From Omnitrophica WOR_2 bacterium RIFCSPLOWO2_12_FULL_46_30 (GTDB lineage Bacteria; Omnitrophota; Gorgyraeia; Gygaellales; UBA12090), in assembly GCA_001805845.1 (NCBI GenBank), contig MHHA01000072.1, forward strand, positions 1,009 to 17,797: a stretch of DNA of 16,789 nt, given 5' to 3'. Position numbers and translations under genes: made by a program. This document shows, in pieces, positions 5,522 through 12,674 of this stretch (position 1 is its first letter; the number at the start of each line of letters is the position of its first letter). The notes under the pieces are model-generated. The model made no database searches, was not told where the DNA came from, and saw only the letters and a program-made list of their open reading frames with translations.

Positions 5522-6754
5522 ATGAAAAAGCAGGAGATATTCCAGGCCTATCAAGATTTTATAATGCCCACCTATACCAGGAGCCCGGTAATTTTTGTTA
5601 AGGGTAAGGGCATGAAATTGATAGATATTGACGGCAGGCAGTATCTGGATTTTTTTCCCGGATGGGGGGTAGGTTCGCTTGGCCATTGCCATCCCAAGGT
5701 GGTTTCTGCGGTGAGGGATCAGATTGATAAACTTATTCATCTGCCGAATAATTATTTATCAACTCAAGCGGCAAGGTTAGCCAAAGAGCTGATCTACTGG
5801 ACATTTCCCGGTAAGGTTTTTTTAGCCAATTCCGGAGCGGAGGCAAATGAAGCGGCGATAAAGCTTGCCCGGGCATATGGTAAAGGCCGTTACGAGATAA
5901 TCTCCTTTGAAAATTCCTTTCACGGCCGCACCCTGGCTGCCTTAACCATGACCGGCCAGAAGAAATACCAGGAGGGGTTTTGGCCTTTGCCCGAAGGTTT
6001 TAAGATAGTTCCCTTTAATGATATAAAGGCAGTAGAGAGAGCGCTCACTGAGAAGTCCGTAGCCATAATCATAGAGTTGATTCAGGGAGAAGGAGGAATT
6101 AATGTTGCGGCTTCGGATTTTGTTTTGGCTTTAAGAAAACTCTGTGACGAAAAAAAATTACTTTTGATCGTTGACGAGGTGCAGACCGGTTTAGGAAGAA
6201 CCGGGAAAATGTTTGCTTACCAGCATTTCGGAATTACCCCGGATGTAATGACTCTGGCTAAGGCATTGGGAGGGGGGCTGCCTATCGCAGCGATGCTTGC
6301 CAGAAGAGAAATTGCCGATTGCCTGACTCCTGGCAGCCACGCCTCCACATTTGGGGGGAGCCCTTTGGTTTGCAAGGCCGCGCTTGCGGTTTTCAGAGCC
6401 ATTCAAAAAGAAAAGCTTTTAGCCAATGCTAAAGAAATGGGCGAGTATTTGAAGGAGAAATTGACAAATTTAGCCGCTAAGTATTCTTTGATTAAGGAAA
6501 TCAGAGGTCTGGGTTTGATGCTGGGAATCCAGCTTAATATTGAAGGCAAGCCAATAGTTGAAGAATGCCTCAAAAATGGTTTACTGATTAACTGCACCCA
6601 GGAGAGAGTATTGAGGCTGATGCCGGCGCTGAATGTGAATAAGAAGCAGGTGGATAAGGCAATCGGTATTCTGGATAGGGCGTTAAGCGCGGTAACCAGT
6701 AAGCCAGAGGGCAATGCCTGCCTGCCGGCAAGGCAGGGTGCGGCTTCCGAATAG
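5522..6754 (+). CDS. argD: Acetylornithine aminotransferase
   Basis: This class-III PLP aminotransferase converts N-acetylglutamate semialdehyde to N-acetylornithine using glutamate. Landmarks are FFPGWGVGSLGH, NSGAEANEAAIKLAR (PLP phosphate site), FHGRT, the cofactor aspartate region VDEVQTGLGRTG, and the PLP lysine K247 in LAKALGGGLPI, followed by STFGGSPL. The family sequence ends around ILDRALSAV. The remaining residues 394-410 (KPEGNACLPARQGAASE) and the stop codon come from the first 64-bp repeat copy. That tail shares ACLPARQG with the insertion in ArgC. The bulk of the enzyme is intact at about the usual length. Since dapL is present downstream, a second role in succinyl-DAP transamination is not needed. 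Confidence 0.96.
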   Translation: MKKQEIFQAYQDFIMPTYTRSPVIFVKGKGMKLIDIDGRQYLDFFPGWGVGSLGHCHPKVVSAVRDQIDKLIHLPNNYLSTQAARLAKELIYWTFPGKVFLANSGAEANEAAIKLARAYGKGRYEIISFENSFHGRTLAALTMTGQKKYQEGFWPLPEGFKIVPFNDIKAVERALTEKSVAIIIELIQGEGGINVAASDFVLALRKLCDEKKLLLIVDEVQTGLGRTGKMFAYQHFGITPDVMTLAKALGGGLPIAAMLARREIADCLTPGSHASTFGGSPLVCKAALAVFRAIQKEKLLANAKEMGEYLKEKLTNLAAKYSLIKEIRGLGLMLGIQLNIEGKPIVEECLKNGLLINCTQERVLRLMPALNVNKKQVDKAIGILDRALSAVTSKPEGNACLPARQGAASE

Positions 6755-6891
6755 CCGCAGCCATAAGCCAGAGGGCAATGCCTGCCTGCCGGCAAGGCAG
6801 GGTGCGGCTTCCAAATAGCCGCAGCCATAAGCCAGAGGGCAATGCCTGCCTGCCGGCAAGGCAGGGTGCGGCTTCCGAATAGCCGCAGCCA
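6700..6891. repeat. Three abutting 64-bp tandem copies, argD-argF
   Basis: Copies lie at 6700-6763, 6764-6827 and 6828-6891. They differ by a single base that I can see (copy 2 has CCAAAT where the others have CCGAAT, in a hairpin loop). Each holds two hairpins: the GC-rich palindrome (6717-6737 in copy 1) and TGCGGCT-N7-AGCCGCA (6739-6745 with 6753-6759). Copy 1 encodes the ArgD C-terminus and stop; copy 3 ends 3 bp before the argF ATG. A unit length of 64 means successive copies shift frame. Confidence 0.95.
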
Positions 6892-6894
6892 AAA

Positions 6895-7827
6895 ATGAAA
6901 AAGGATTTAATATCAATTAAGGATTTAAGCATAAAAGAAATAGAAGAGATTTTTCTGCTTACGGATAAGCTTAAAGAAAATAAGCAAAAATATTCCCAGA
7001 GCCTGAAAGGGAAAACCATTGCCCTTATTTTCCAGAAACCCTCTAACCGCACGCGGGTAGCATTTGCTGTAGGTATGTTTCAGCTTGGGGGCTTAAGCAT
7101 CTATCTGGGGCCGGCTGAGATAAGCTTAGGAGTGAGAGAAGCTATTAAGGATGTGGCAATGACCCTTTCCCGTTATGTTGACGGAATAGTTTTGCGCACC
7201 TACGAACATAAGAACATTCTTGAATTAGCTAAGTATTCCAGCGTCCCGGTTATCAATGGCCTTTCTGACCTTCTGCATCCGTGCCAGGCCTTAGCTGACT
7301 TGTATACTTTAAGGGAAAAATGGGGTTCGTTTAGAGGCAGGGTCCTGGCTTATGTGGGAGACGGCAACAACGTAACGCATTCTCTTCTTTATGGGTGTGC
7401 AAAGGCGGGGCTGAATTTAAATATCGCCACCCCCGGGAAGTGCGCGCCAAAAAAAGATATCGTCGGCGAGGCGAAGGGTTTTGCTGTTGTCTCCGGAGCA
7501 AAAATCAATTTAGGCAATGATCCGCTCAAGGCCTGTAAAGATGCGGATGCGATTTATACCGATGTCTGGACGAGTATGGGCCGGGAAAAGGAAGCCAGGG
7601 GGCGCAAGAAAATATTTAAGGATTTTCAGGTAAATAAAAAATTACTATCGTACGCTAAAAAGGACTGCCTGATTATGCATTGCCTGCCCGCTCATCGGCA
7701 GGAAGAGATAGCTGTTGAGGTTATGGATTCAAAAAATTCCATTATTTTTGACCAGGCAGAAAATAGATTGCATCTGCAGAAGGCAATATTATTAAAACTG
7801 CTAAAGGGGAGAAACCCGAAATCTTAA
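6895..7827 (+). CDS. argF: Ornithine carbamoyltransferase
   Basis: ArgF condenses ornithine and carbamoyl phosphate to citrulline. The 310-residue protein carries the carbamoyl-phosphate motif as S50-N-R-T-R54 (family consensus S-x-R-T-R), HPCQ at 128-131, the ornithine loop D-x-W-x-S-M-G (DVWTSMG, 223-229) and HCLPAHR at 262-268 with the catalytic Cys263. The ornithine loop and HCLP motif favour ornithine rather than aspartate or N-acetylornithine as substrate. The start is fixed by MKKDLISIKDLS matching the usual N-terminus. Repeat copy 3 fills the upstream DNA and leaves no Shine-Dalgarno sequence (only CCAAAA before the ATG), so translation initiation may be weak or use an AT-rich unstructured site between hairpins. 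Confidence 0.96.
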   Translation: MKKDLISIKDLSIKEIEEIFLLTDKLKENKQKYSQSLKGKTIALIFQKPSNRTRVAFAVGMFQLGGLSIYLGPAEISLGVREAIKDVAMTLSRYVDGIVLRTYEHKNILELAKYSSVPVINGLSDLLHPCQALADLYTLREKWGSFRGRVLAYVGDGNNVTHSLLYGCAKAGLNLNIATPGKCAPKKDIVGEAKGFAVVSGAKINLGNDPLKACKDADAIYTDVWTSMGREKEARGRKKIFKDFQVNKKLLSYAKKDCLIMHCLPAHRQEEIAVEVMDSKNSIIFDQAENRLHLQKAILLKLLKGRNPKS

Positions 7828-7945
7828 ATCCTAAACTCTAAACAAATCCAAAACCCAAAATCCAAAGGTTCAAAACACAGGTTTTGTTTTGAGTTTTGGC
7901 TTTTGAGTTTGGTTTAGGGTTTTAGAGTTTAGTGGTTAGGGTTTA
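7828..7945. repeat. Long degenerate inverted repeat of short A/C-rich units, argF-argG
   Basis: The left arm (about 7825-7876) is a run of C-T-A-A-A-C and A-A-A-x-C-C units; the right arm (about 7881-7945) is its approximate reverse complement with TTGAGTTT, TTTAGGG and TTTAGAG units. Exact pairs include CTAAACTCTAAA (7831-7842) with TTTAGAGTTTAG (7921-7932) and the tip CAAAAC-ACAG-GTTTTG (7871-7886). The RNA would form one long imperfect hairpin ending just before argG. The gap holds no gene. Confidence 0.75.
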
Positions 7946-7952
7946 AAGAAAA

Positions 7953-9143
7953 ATGAAGAAAGTTGTGTTAGCTTATTCCGGAGGGCTTGATACTTCTTGC
8001 TGTGCGCAGTGGCTCAGAGACAGGAACTATGAGGTTATCTGCTTTATTGCGGATTTAGGGCAGGAAGAAGATTTTGTCAAGATTGAAAAGCGCGCCCTTT
8101 CCGGCGGAGCCTCAAAGGTCTATATCAAGGACCTAAGGCAGGAATTCGTTGATGATTTTATCTTTCCTGCGCTTAAGGCAAATGCGATATATGAGGGAAA
8201 ATACCTCTTAGCTACCGCTTTGGGTAGGCCATTGATTGCTAAATATCTGGTTGACGTAGCGCATAAGGAAAAAGCTAAAGCAATTGCCCACGGCTGTACC
8301 GGAAAAGGCAATGACCAGGTAAGGTTTGAAGTTACAACTCAGATACTGGATCCTGAATTGGAAATTATAGCGCCGGTGCGAATCTGGGAATTTAAATCCA
8401 GGGAAGAAGAGATAGGATATGCCTTAGCCAAAAAGATACCCATAGAGGCGACTAAGAAAAAGCCATATAGCATTGATAAAAACTTATGGGGGGTCTCTAT
8501 TGAGTCCGGGATTCTAGAAAATCCCTGGATAGAGCCTCCGGAGGACTGTTATCAATGGACAAAATCTCCTGAAAGTGCGCCCCATAAGGCAGGTTATATT
8601 GAGTTAACCTTTGAAAAGGGTATTCCTAAGAAGATAAACGGGAAAATTTATGACGGTATTGGATTGATTGAAAAGTTAAATAAAATTGGTTCTCTGCATG
8701 GAATTGGCAGAAGCGATTTAATTGAGAACAGATTGGTAGGTATTAAATCAAGGGAAATATATGAAGCGCCGGCAGGGACTATTCTCTATCTTGCGCATAA
8801 GGAATTAGAGTCGTTGGTTTTGGACAGGGAATTGGCTCATTACAAAGACGGTATGTCCCCTAAATACGCTGAGTTTATCTATTATGGGCTCTGGTATTCG
8901 CCTTTGCGGATAGCTTTAGATAAATTTATTGCCGAAACACAGAAGAATGTTACTGGCGCGGTGAAGCTTAAATTATATAAGGGTAATTGCATAGTCACCG
9001 GGAAAAAATCGCCTTATTCGCTGTATAGGCAGGATTTAGCCACATATTCCAGCGGAGATAAGTTTGACCAGAGGTTAGCTCAAGGGTTTATCAGGATTTT
9101 CGGAATGCCATATCAAATGAAGCCGCGACTTACGGAACGATAG
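7953..9143 (+). CDS. argG: Argininosuccinate synthase
   Basis: ArgG joins citrulline and aspartate with ATP hydrolysis to AMP, forming argininosuccinate. The 396-residue product has the N-type PP-loop AYSGGLDTS at residues 7-15, the citrulline/aspartate-site HGCTGKGNDQVRFE (about residues 112-125), NLWG and the IESGILENPW segment, and EAPAGT. Length matches the usual 390-410. The ribosome-binding site is poor (AAAGA before the ATG; an AGGG sits about 11 nt upstream, inside the repeat arm). The 3' end (9125-9133) forms one arm of the inverted repeat spanning the stop codon, so the last residues (RLTER) may have been shaped by that element. Confidence 0.97.
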   Translation: MKKVVLAYSGGLDTSCCAQWLRDRNYEVICFIADLGQEEDFVKIEKRALSGGASKVYIKDLRQEFVDDFIFPALKANAIYEGKYLLATALGRPLIAKYLVDVAHKEKAKAIAHGCTGKGNDQVRFEVTTQILDPELEIIAPVRIWEFKSREEEIGYALAKKIPIEATKKKPYSIDKNLWGVSIESGILENPWIEPPEDCYQWTKSPESAPHKAGYIELTFEKGIPKKINGKIYDGIGLIEKLNKIGSLHGIGRSDLIENRLVGIKSREIYEAPAGTILYLAHKELESLVLDRELAHYKDGMSPKYAEFIYYGLWYSPLRIALDKFIAETQKNVTGAVKLKLYKGNCIVTGKKSPYSLYRQDLATYSSGDKFDQRLAQGFIRIFGMPYQMKPRLTER

Positions 9144-9177
9144 TGAACGCCTGCCTGCAGGCAGGCAGGTAAGTCGC
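9125..9177. repeat. Nested palindromic element across the argG stop codon
   Basis: GCGACTTAC (9125-9133, inside argG) is the exact reverse complement of 9169-9177. Within it lies an 18-bp perfect palindrome, GCCTGCCTGCAGGCAGGC (9149-9166), related to but shorter than the core in argC and argD-argF. The argG stop is inside the outer loop. Confidence 0.8.
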
Positions 9178-9188
9178 TGGCTGAATTC

Positions 9189-9217
9189 GATCCTTGACAT
9201 CGGAGATGTCAAGGATC
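9189..9217. repeat. 13-bp perfect hairpin between argG and argH
   Basis: GATCCTTGACATC (9189-9201) pairs perfectly with 9205-9217 across a GGA loop. AAGGATCTG is then repeated at 9211-9219 and 9224-9232. No T-run follows, so it is not a typical intrinsic terminator. It may be a REP-type element or an mRNA-stabilising or attenuating hairpin in front of argH. Confidence 0.8.
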
Positions 9218-9251
9218 TGCTTTAAGGATCTGTTCATCGAAGGAGTTAAAT

Positions 9252-10625
9252 ATGACAAAGAAATTGTGGGGAGGAAGGTTTAAAAAAGAAATTGATAAGG
9301 ATTTCTTTGAGTTCCAGAAATCTATACAATACGATTATAAATTAGCCCAATATGATATAGGTCATTCATTAATTCATGCAGCAGCCCTAAGGGTTGCGGG
9401 CATCTTGAAAAATAGCGAATGGAAAAAATTGTCTCTTGCTCTAAAAGAGATTTCTAATGAAATAAAAAAAGGGAAGTTTAATCCAGATTTCAACTCTGAG
9501 GATATTCATACCGATATACAAAATGCGATTGAAAAGAAAGTGGGCGCCCTAGCATTAAAACTCCATGCTTTAAGATCGAGAAATGATCAAATAGCTTTTG
9601 ATGAAAGATTCTATTGCGTAAGAAAGTATTTAGATATTGTACCAGCGTTACTTAATTTAATGAAAAGTTTACTGTTCCTCGGCGAAAACAATAGGAAACA
9701 AAAATTTATAGGTTATACCCATACTCAAAGGGCGCAGGTCATTTATTTCGCTGATTACCTCCTTGTTTTTTGCGATATGTTTACACGAGATACAGAGAGG
9801 CTCAAAAGATATAATGAAAATTTATTTATCTATATAGGCGCCGGTGCTTTAACCGGTAGCGCTTTATCAATAAAAAATTATAATGAAGCAATCAAAGAAT
9901 CTGGGCTTATCGGTAAAGACGGAAAAATAAAACTGGCTAGAGGCCCGCTTGATAATGTCAGCGATAGGGATTTTATTATTGAATTTTTGAGTATCTTGTC
10001 TATAATTCAGATGCATTTATCCAGGTTGGCCGAAGATTTGATTCTTTATTCTACAACAGAATTTAACTTTATAGATTTACCCGAAGAATTTTGCACCGGA
10101 AGCAGTTTGATGCCGCATAAGCAAAATCCTGATTTTCTGGAATTGGTAAGAGGTAATACAGGAAAAATCTATGGTAATTTAGTTTCACTTTTAACTACAA
10201 TGAAGGGCCTGCCTTTGTCTTATAACCGGGATATGCAGTTAGATAAGGAGCCGTTATTCTCTTCGGTTGAAACAATAGAGAGTGAACTAAAGATTATGGC
10301 AAAGTTTATCAAGAGAATAAAACTAAATAAAGATGTGATTGAAAAGGCATTAAAGGATGAATCTTTATATGCCACAGAATTGGCTGAATTTTTGGTAGTT
10401 AAAAAAAGTGTTCCCTTTAAAGAAGCGCACACTCTCATTGGAAGATTAATCAGGGATTCTCAGGATAAAAATAAAAAAATAAAAGAGATGTCGGATGAAG
10501 AGTTAAAATGCTATCATCAAGAGTTAAATCAAAAGGTGATAAGAAAAATAATGAACCCCGAATACGCAGTTTCGTCAAAGAAGACAGTTTCAAGAAAAAT
10601 TCCCAAAATAGATGCGCGAATTTAG
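9252..10625 (+). CDS. argH: Argininosuccinate lyase (divergent, AT-rich)
   Basis: ArgH splits argininosuccinate into arginine and fumarate. The 457 residues fit the family. KLWGGRF begins the protein; RSRNDQ (about 108-113), GYTHTQRAQ with the catalytic His157, and the signature G-S-S-L-M-P-H-K-Q-N-P-D (283-294) with its catalytic serine are present. Several positions differ from common versions: HALRSRNDQ for HxxRSRNDQ with Gly or Ala, GYTHTQRAQV for GYTHLQxAQP, MPHKQNPD for MPQKKNPD. It has the best ribosome-binding site of the operon (AAGGAG, 6-nt spacing). Base composition is clearly lower in GC than its neighbours (about 32% over five 60-base lines counted by hand, versus about 50% in dapA and dapL). 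Divergent motifs and composition together suggest acquisition from another lineage. The 3' end overlaps lysA by 14 nt. Confidence 0.94.
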   Translation: MTKKLWGGRFKKEIDKDFFEFQKSIQYDYKLAQYDIGHSLIHAAALRVAGILKNSEWKKLSLALKEISNEIKKGKFNPDFNSEDIHTDIQNAIEKKVGALALKLHALRSRNDQIAFDERFYCVRKYLDIVPALLNLMKSLLFLGENNRKQKFIGYTHTQRAQVIYFADYLLVFCDMFTRDTERLKRYNENLFIYIGAGALTGSALSIKNYNEAIKESGLIGKDGKIKLARGPLDNVSDRDFIIEFLSILSIIQMHLSRLAEDLILYSTTEFNFIDLPEEFCTGSSLMPHKQNPDFLELVRGNTGKIYGNLVSLLTTMKGLPLSYNRDMQLDKEPLFSSVETIESELKIMAKFIKRIKLNKDVIEKALKDESLYATELAEFLVVKKSVPFKEAHTLIGRLIRDSQDKNKKIKEMSDEELKCYHQELNQKVIRKIMNPEYAVSSKKTVSRKIPKIDARI

Positions 10626-11877
10626 ATATAAAAATAACCAGCTTTATTGCGAGGCGGTAAGAATTGCGGATATCGCTAAAAAGGTCATCACGCCATTTTA
10701 TCTTTATTCGTATACTACCTTACTTGACCATTATCGCAAGCTTGCCGAAGCATTCAGTTCCCTAAGGCCGCTTATCTGCTATTCAATGAAGGCAAATTCT
10801 AACTTGAGCATTTGCCGTGCCCTGGTTAAGGCGGGTTCGGGTTTAGATATTGTCTCAGGGGGAGAATTATACAAGGCGCTTCTGGCGGGATGCTCTCCTA
10901 AGAAAATAGTCTATGCCTCGGTGGGTAAAACCGAAGAAGAGATCCGCCGGGCAGTAGCAAGAGAAATACTATTTTTCAATGTAGAATCGTTATCTGAGCT
11001 TGAGCTGATAAATAAGGTAGCTAAAGATATCGGAAAGGCCGCTTCTGTTGCTCTTCGGATAAATCCTGACGTAGAGCCCGGGACGCATACTTATATCACC
11101 ACCGGAAAACTTACAAATAAATTCGGAATTGATTTTGATGCCGCGTATAAGATTCTTCAAAATAAGGCAAAATTCAGCTCGTTGAATTTTAAGGGGCTGC
11201 ATATTCATATCGGCTCACAGATAATTCAGGCAAGGCCTTACGTATTAGCCATTAAAAAGATGGCCGGCTTTATCGCAAAATTAAAGAAAGAATTGATTGA
11301 GATTGAATATCTTAACATCGGAGGCGGCTTAGGCATTATTTATGCTCAAGAAAAGCCGCAGACGGCAGGAGAATTTTCCCGGAAGGTTTCACCCATTCTA
11401 AAAAATACAGGGCTCAAGATTATTTTAGAGCCGGGAAGGTTTATCGCGGGTAACGCCGGCATATTAGTATCCAAAGTTTTATACCTGAAGAAAACGCCTT
11501 TAAAGAATTTTGTGATTATGGATGCGGGAATGAATGATTTGATTCGGCCTTCACTTTATGGAGCCTATCATGAGATACTTCCGTTGCGAAAGACGAGGCA
11601 AGTAAGAGGAGCAAGGAATAAGGTAGATGTTGTTGGTCCGCTCTGCGAGAGCGGGGATTTCTTTGCCAAGGATAGAATATTGCCTGAGGTAAAAGAAGGA
11701 GATTATTTGAGCATAATGAGCGCCGGCGCTTACGGTTTCTCTATGGCTTCTAATTATAACTGCCGCCTGAAGCCGGCTGAGGTTATGGTTAAAGGCGATA
11801 AATTTTATATCGTGCGTAAGCGCGACAGCTATCTGGATTTGGTGCGTAAAGATATTATTCCGGAGTTTCTTAAATGA
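10612..11877 (+). CDS. lysA: Diaminopimelate decarboxylase
   Basis: LysA decarboxylates meso-diaminopimelate to lysine with PLP. The 421-residue fold-type III protein shows the PLP lysine K60 in YSMKANSN, DIVSGGELYKAL, the HIGSQI motif, IGGGLGI, ILEPGRFI, the substrate-binding C-E-S-G-D segment GPLCESGDFFAKDR whose Cys is from the active site in the partner subunit, and AGAYGFSMASNYN. These residues distinguish it from arginine or ornithine decarboxylases of the same fold. The start MREFRYKNNQLYCE matches the usual N-terminus although no clear ribosome-binding site is seen. It overlaps argH by 14 nt and its stop overlaps the dapF ATG (ATGA), so lysine synthesis is translationally linked to arginine genes. 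Confidence 0.96.
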   Translation: MREFRYKNNQLYCEAVRIADIAKKVITPFYLYSYTTLLDHYRKLAEAFSSLRPLICYSMKANSNLSICRALVKAGSGLDIVSGGELYKALLAGCSPKKIVYASVGKTEEEIRRAVAREILFFNVESLSELELINKVAKDIGKAASVALRINPDVEPGTHTYITTGKLTNKFGIDFDAAYKILQNKAKFSSLNFKGLHIHIGSQIIQARPYVLAIKKMAGFIAKLKKELIEIEYLNIGGGLGIIYAQEKPQTAGEFSRKVSPILKNTGLKIILEPGRFIAGNAGILVSKVLYLKKTPLKNFVIMDAGMNDLIRPSLYGAYHEILPLRKTRQVRGARNKVDVVGPLCESGDFFAKDRILPEVKEGDYLSIMSAGAYGFSMASNYNCRLKPAEVMVKGDKFYIVRKRDSYLDLVRKDIIPEFLK

Positions 11878-12674
11878 GAAGGGTAGAGTTTACAAAAGTG
11901 GCGGCTTCGGGCAACGATTTCATCATCGTTGAACTCAAAGCAACTCAAAGTAACTCAAAGAACTTAGCTAAAAATATTTGTGATAGAAGGTATGGAGTAG
12001 GGGCGGATGGACTGCTGGTTTTAGAAAAATCCAGAGTTGCGGATGTCCGAATGCGTATTTTTAATGCCGATGGCACAGAGGCGGAAATGTGCGGGAATGG
12101 AGCGCGGTGCGTCGGCCTTTGGCTGAAGTCAAAAGTAATAAAGATAGAAACAAAGGCAGGGATAATTGAGGCAAGGGTTTTAGGCGAAAATGTAAAGATT
12201 AAGCTTACGGACTCCAAAGACTACAAGGCGGGCCTTCCCATAAAGATAAACGACAGAGAGCTCAAGATAAATTTCATAAATACAGGCGTCCCCCACGCAG
12301 TGATTTTTGTGGAAGGAATAGAGCATATCGATGTTTCAAATCTGGGCCGGCAGATTCGTTATTATGAATGTTTTGCTCCTTCCGGGACAAATGTAGATTT
12401 CGTAGAAGCGGTGGATAATGATACGATTAAGGTGCGGACCTATGAACGCGGAGTTGAGGATGAGACCCTTGCCTGCGGCACCGGCGCAGCAGCGGGCGCG
12501 ATTGTTTTTGGCCTTCAATTTTCAGGAGCTAAGGCCAAAAAATATAAAATAAATGTTCGCACGCAAGGCGGAGAAACTTTAAAGATTTGTTTTCATAAAA
12601 ACAAGGATAAAATTACCGATATCTGGTTAGAAGGTAAAGTAAAGATTGTTTGCAAAGGAGATTACTATGTTTAA
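11874..12674 (+). CDS. dapF: Diaminopimelate epimerase
   Basis: DapF interconverts LL- and meso-diaminopimelate without a cofactor, using two cysteines. Both are visible: C73 in MCGNGARC and C201 in ACGTGAAA. GNDFIIV near the N-terminus, GVGADGLLVLE and CFAPSGTNVDFVE also fit the family. The length (266) is normal. GGAG lies 8 nt before the ATG, which overlaps the lysA stop. Residues 20-29 (ELKATQSNSK) are encoded by three 10-bp repeat units and occupy a surface loop that is variable in the family, so activity is probably retained. The stop TAA lies within the start region of dapA (8-nt overlap). Confidence 0.96.
   Translation: MRRVEFTKVAASGNDFIIVELKATQSNSKNLAKNICDRRYGVGADGLLVLEKSRVADVRMRIFNADGTEAEMCGNGARCVGLWLKSKVIKIETKAGIIEARVLGENVKIKLTDSKDYKAGLPIKINDRELKINFINTGVPHAVIFVEGIEHIDVSNLGRQIRYYECFAPSGTNVDFVEAVDNDTIKVRTYERGVEDETLACGTGAAAGAIVFGLQFSGAKAKKYKINVRTQGGETLKICFHKNKDKITDIWLEGKVKIVCKGDYYV
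11931..11960 (+). repeat. Three 10-bp units (NAACTCAAAG) in frame inside dapF
   Basis: GAACTCAAAG, CAACTCAAAG and TAACTCAAAG abut exactly over 30 bp. Because each unit is 10 bp, the three copies are read in three different frames (ELK-, ATQ-, SNSK) and the reading frame is restored only after the third. The AACTCAA core is the reverse complement of the TTGAGTT core in the argJ-argB array. Confidence 0.85.

Noticed and set aside
6700..6891. CRISPR array
   Set aside because: The three copies abut with no spacers and have strong internal hairpins; no cas gene is present.
6588..7052. Minus-strand ORFs with repeated ALPAGRHCPLAY / CLAGRQALPSG peptides
   Set aside because: They are open only because the 64-bp repeat has few stops on that strand; they overlap argD and argF and have no start signal or conserved domain.
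7905..7945. Genuine telomeric repeat (TTTAGGG)
   Set aside because: The units are degenerate, internal to an operon and part of an inverted repeat; only a superficial resemblance.
9189..9217. Intrinsic terminator after argG
   Set aside because: The stem is perfect but is followed by TGCTTTAAGG, not a T-tract.
10560..10612. Lysine riboswitch before lysA
   Set aside because: argH runs through this stretch and overlaps lysA by 14 nt, leaving no room for a leader.
12646..12666. Upstream TTG start for dapA
   Set aside because: It adds residues not seen in the family, while AAAGGAG sits correctly before the ATG at 12667.
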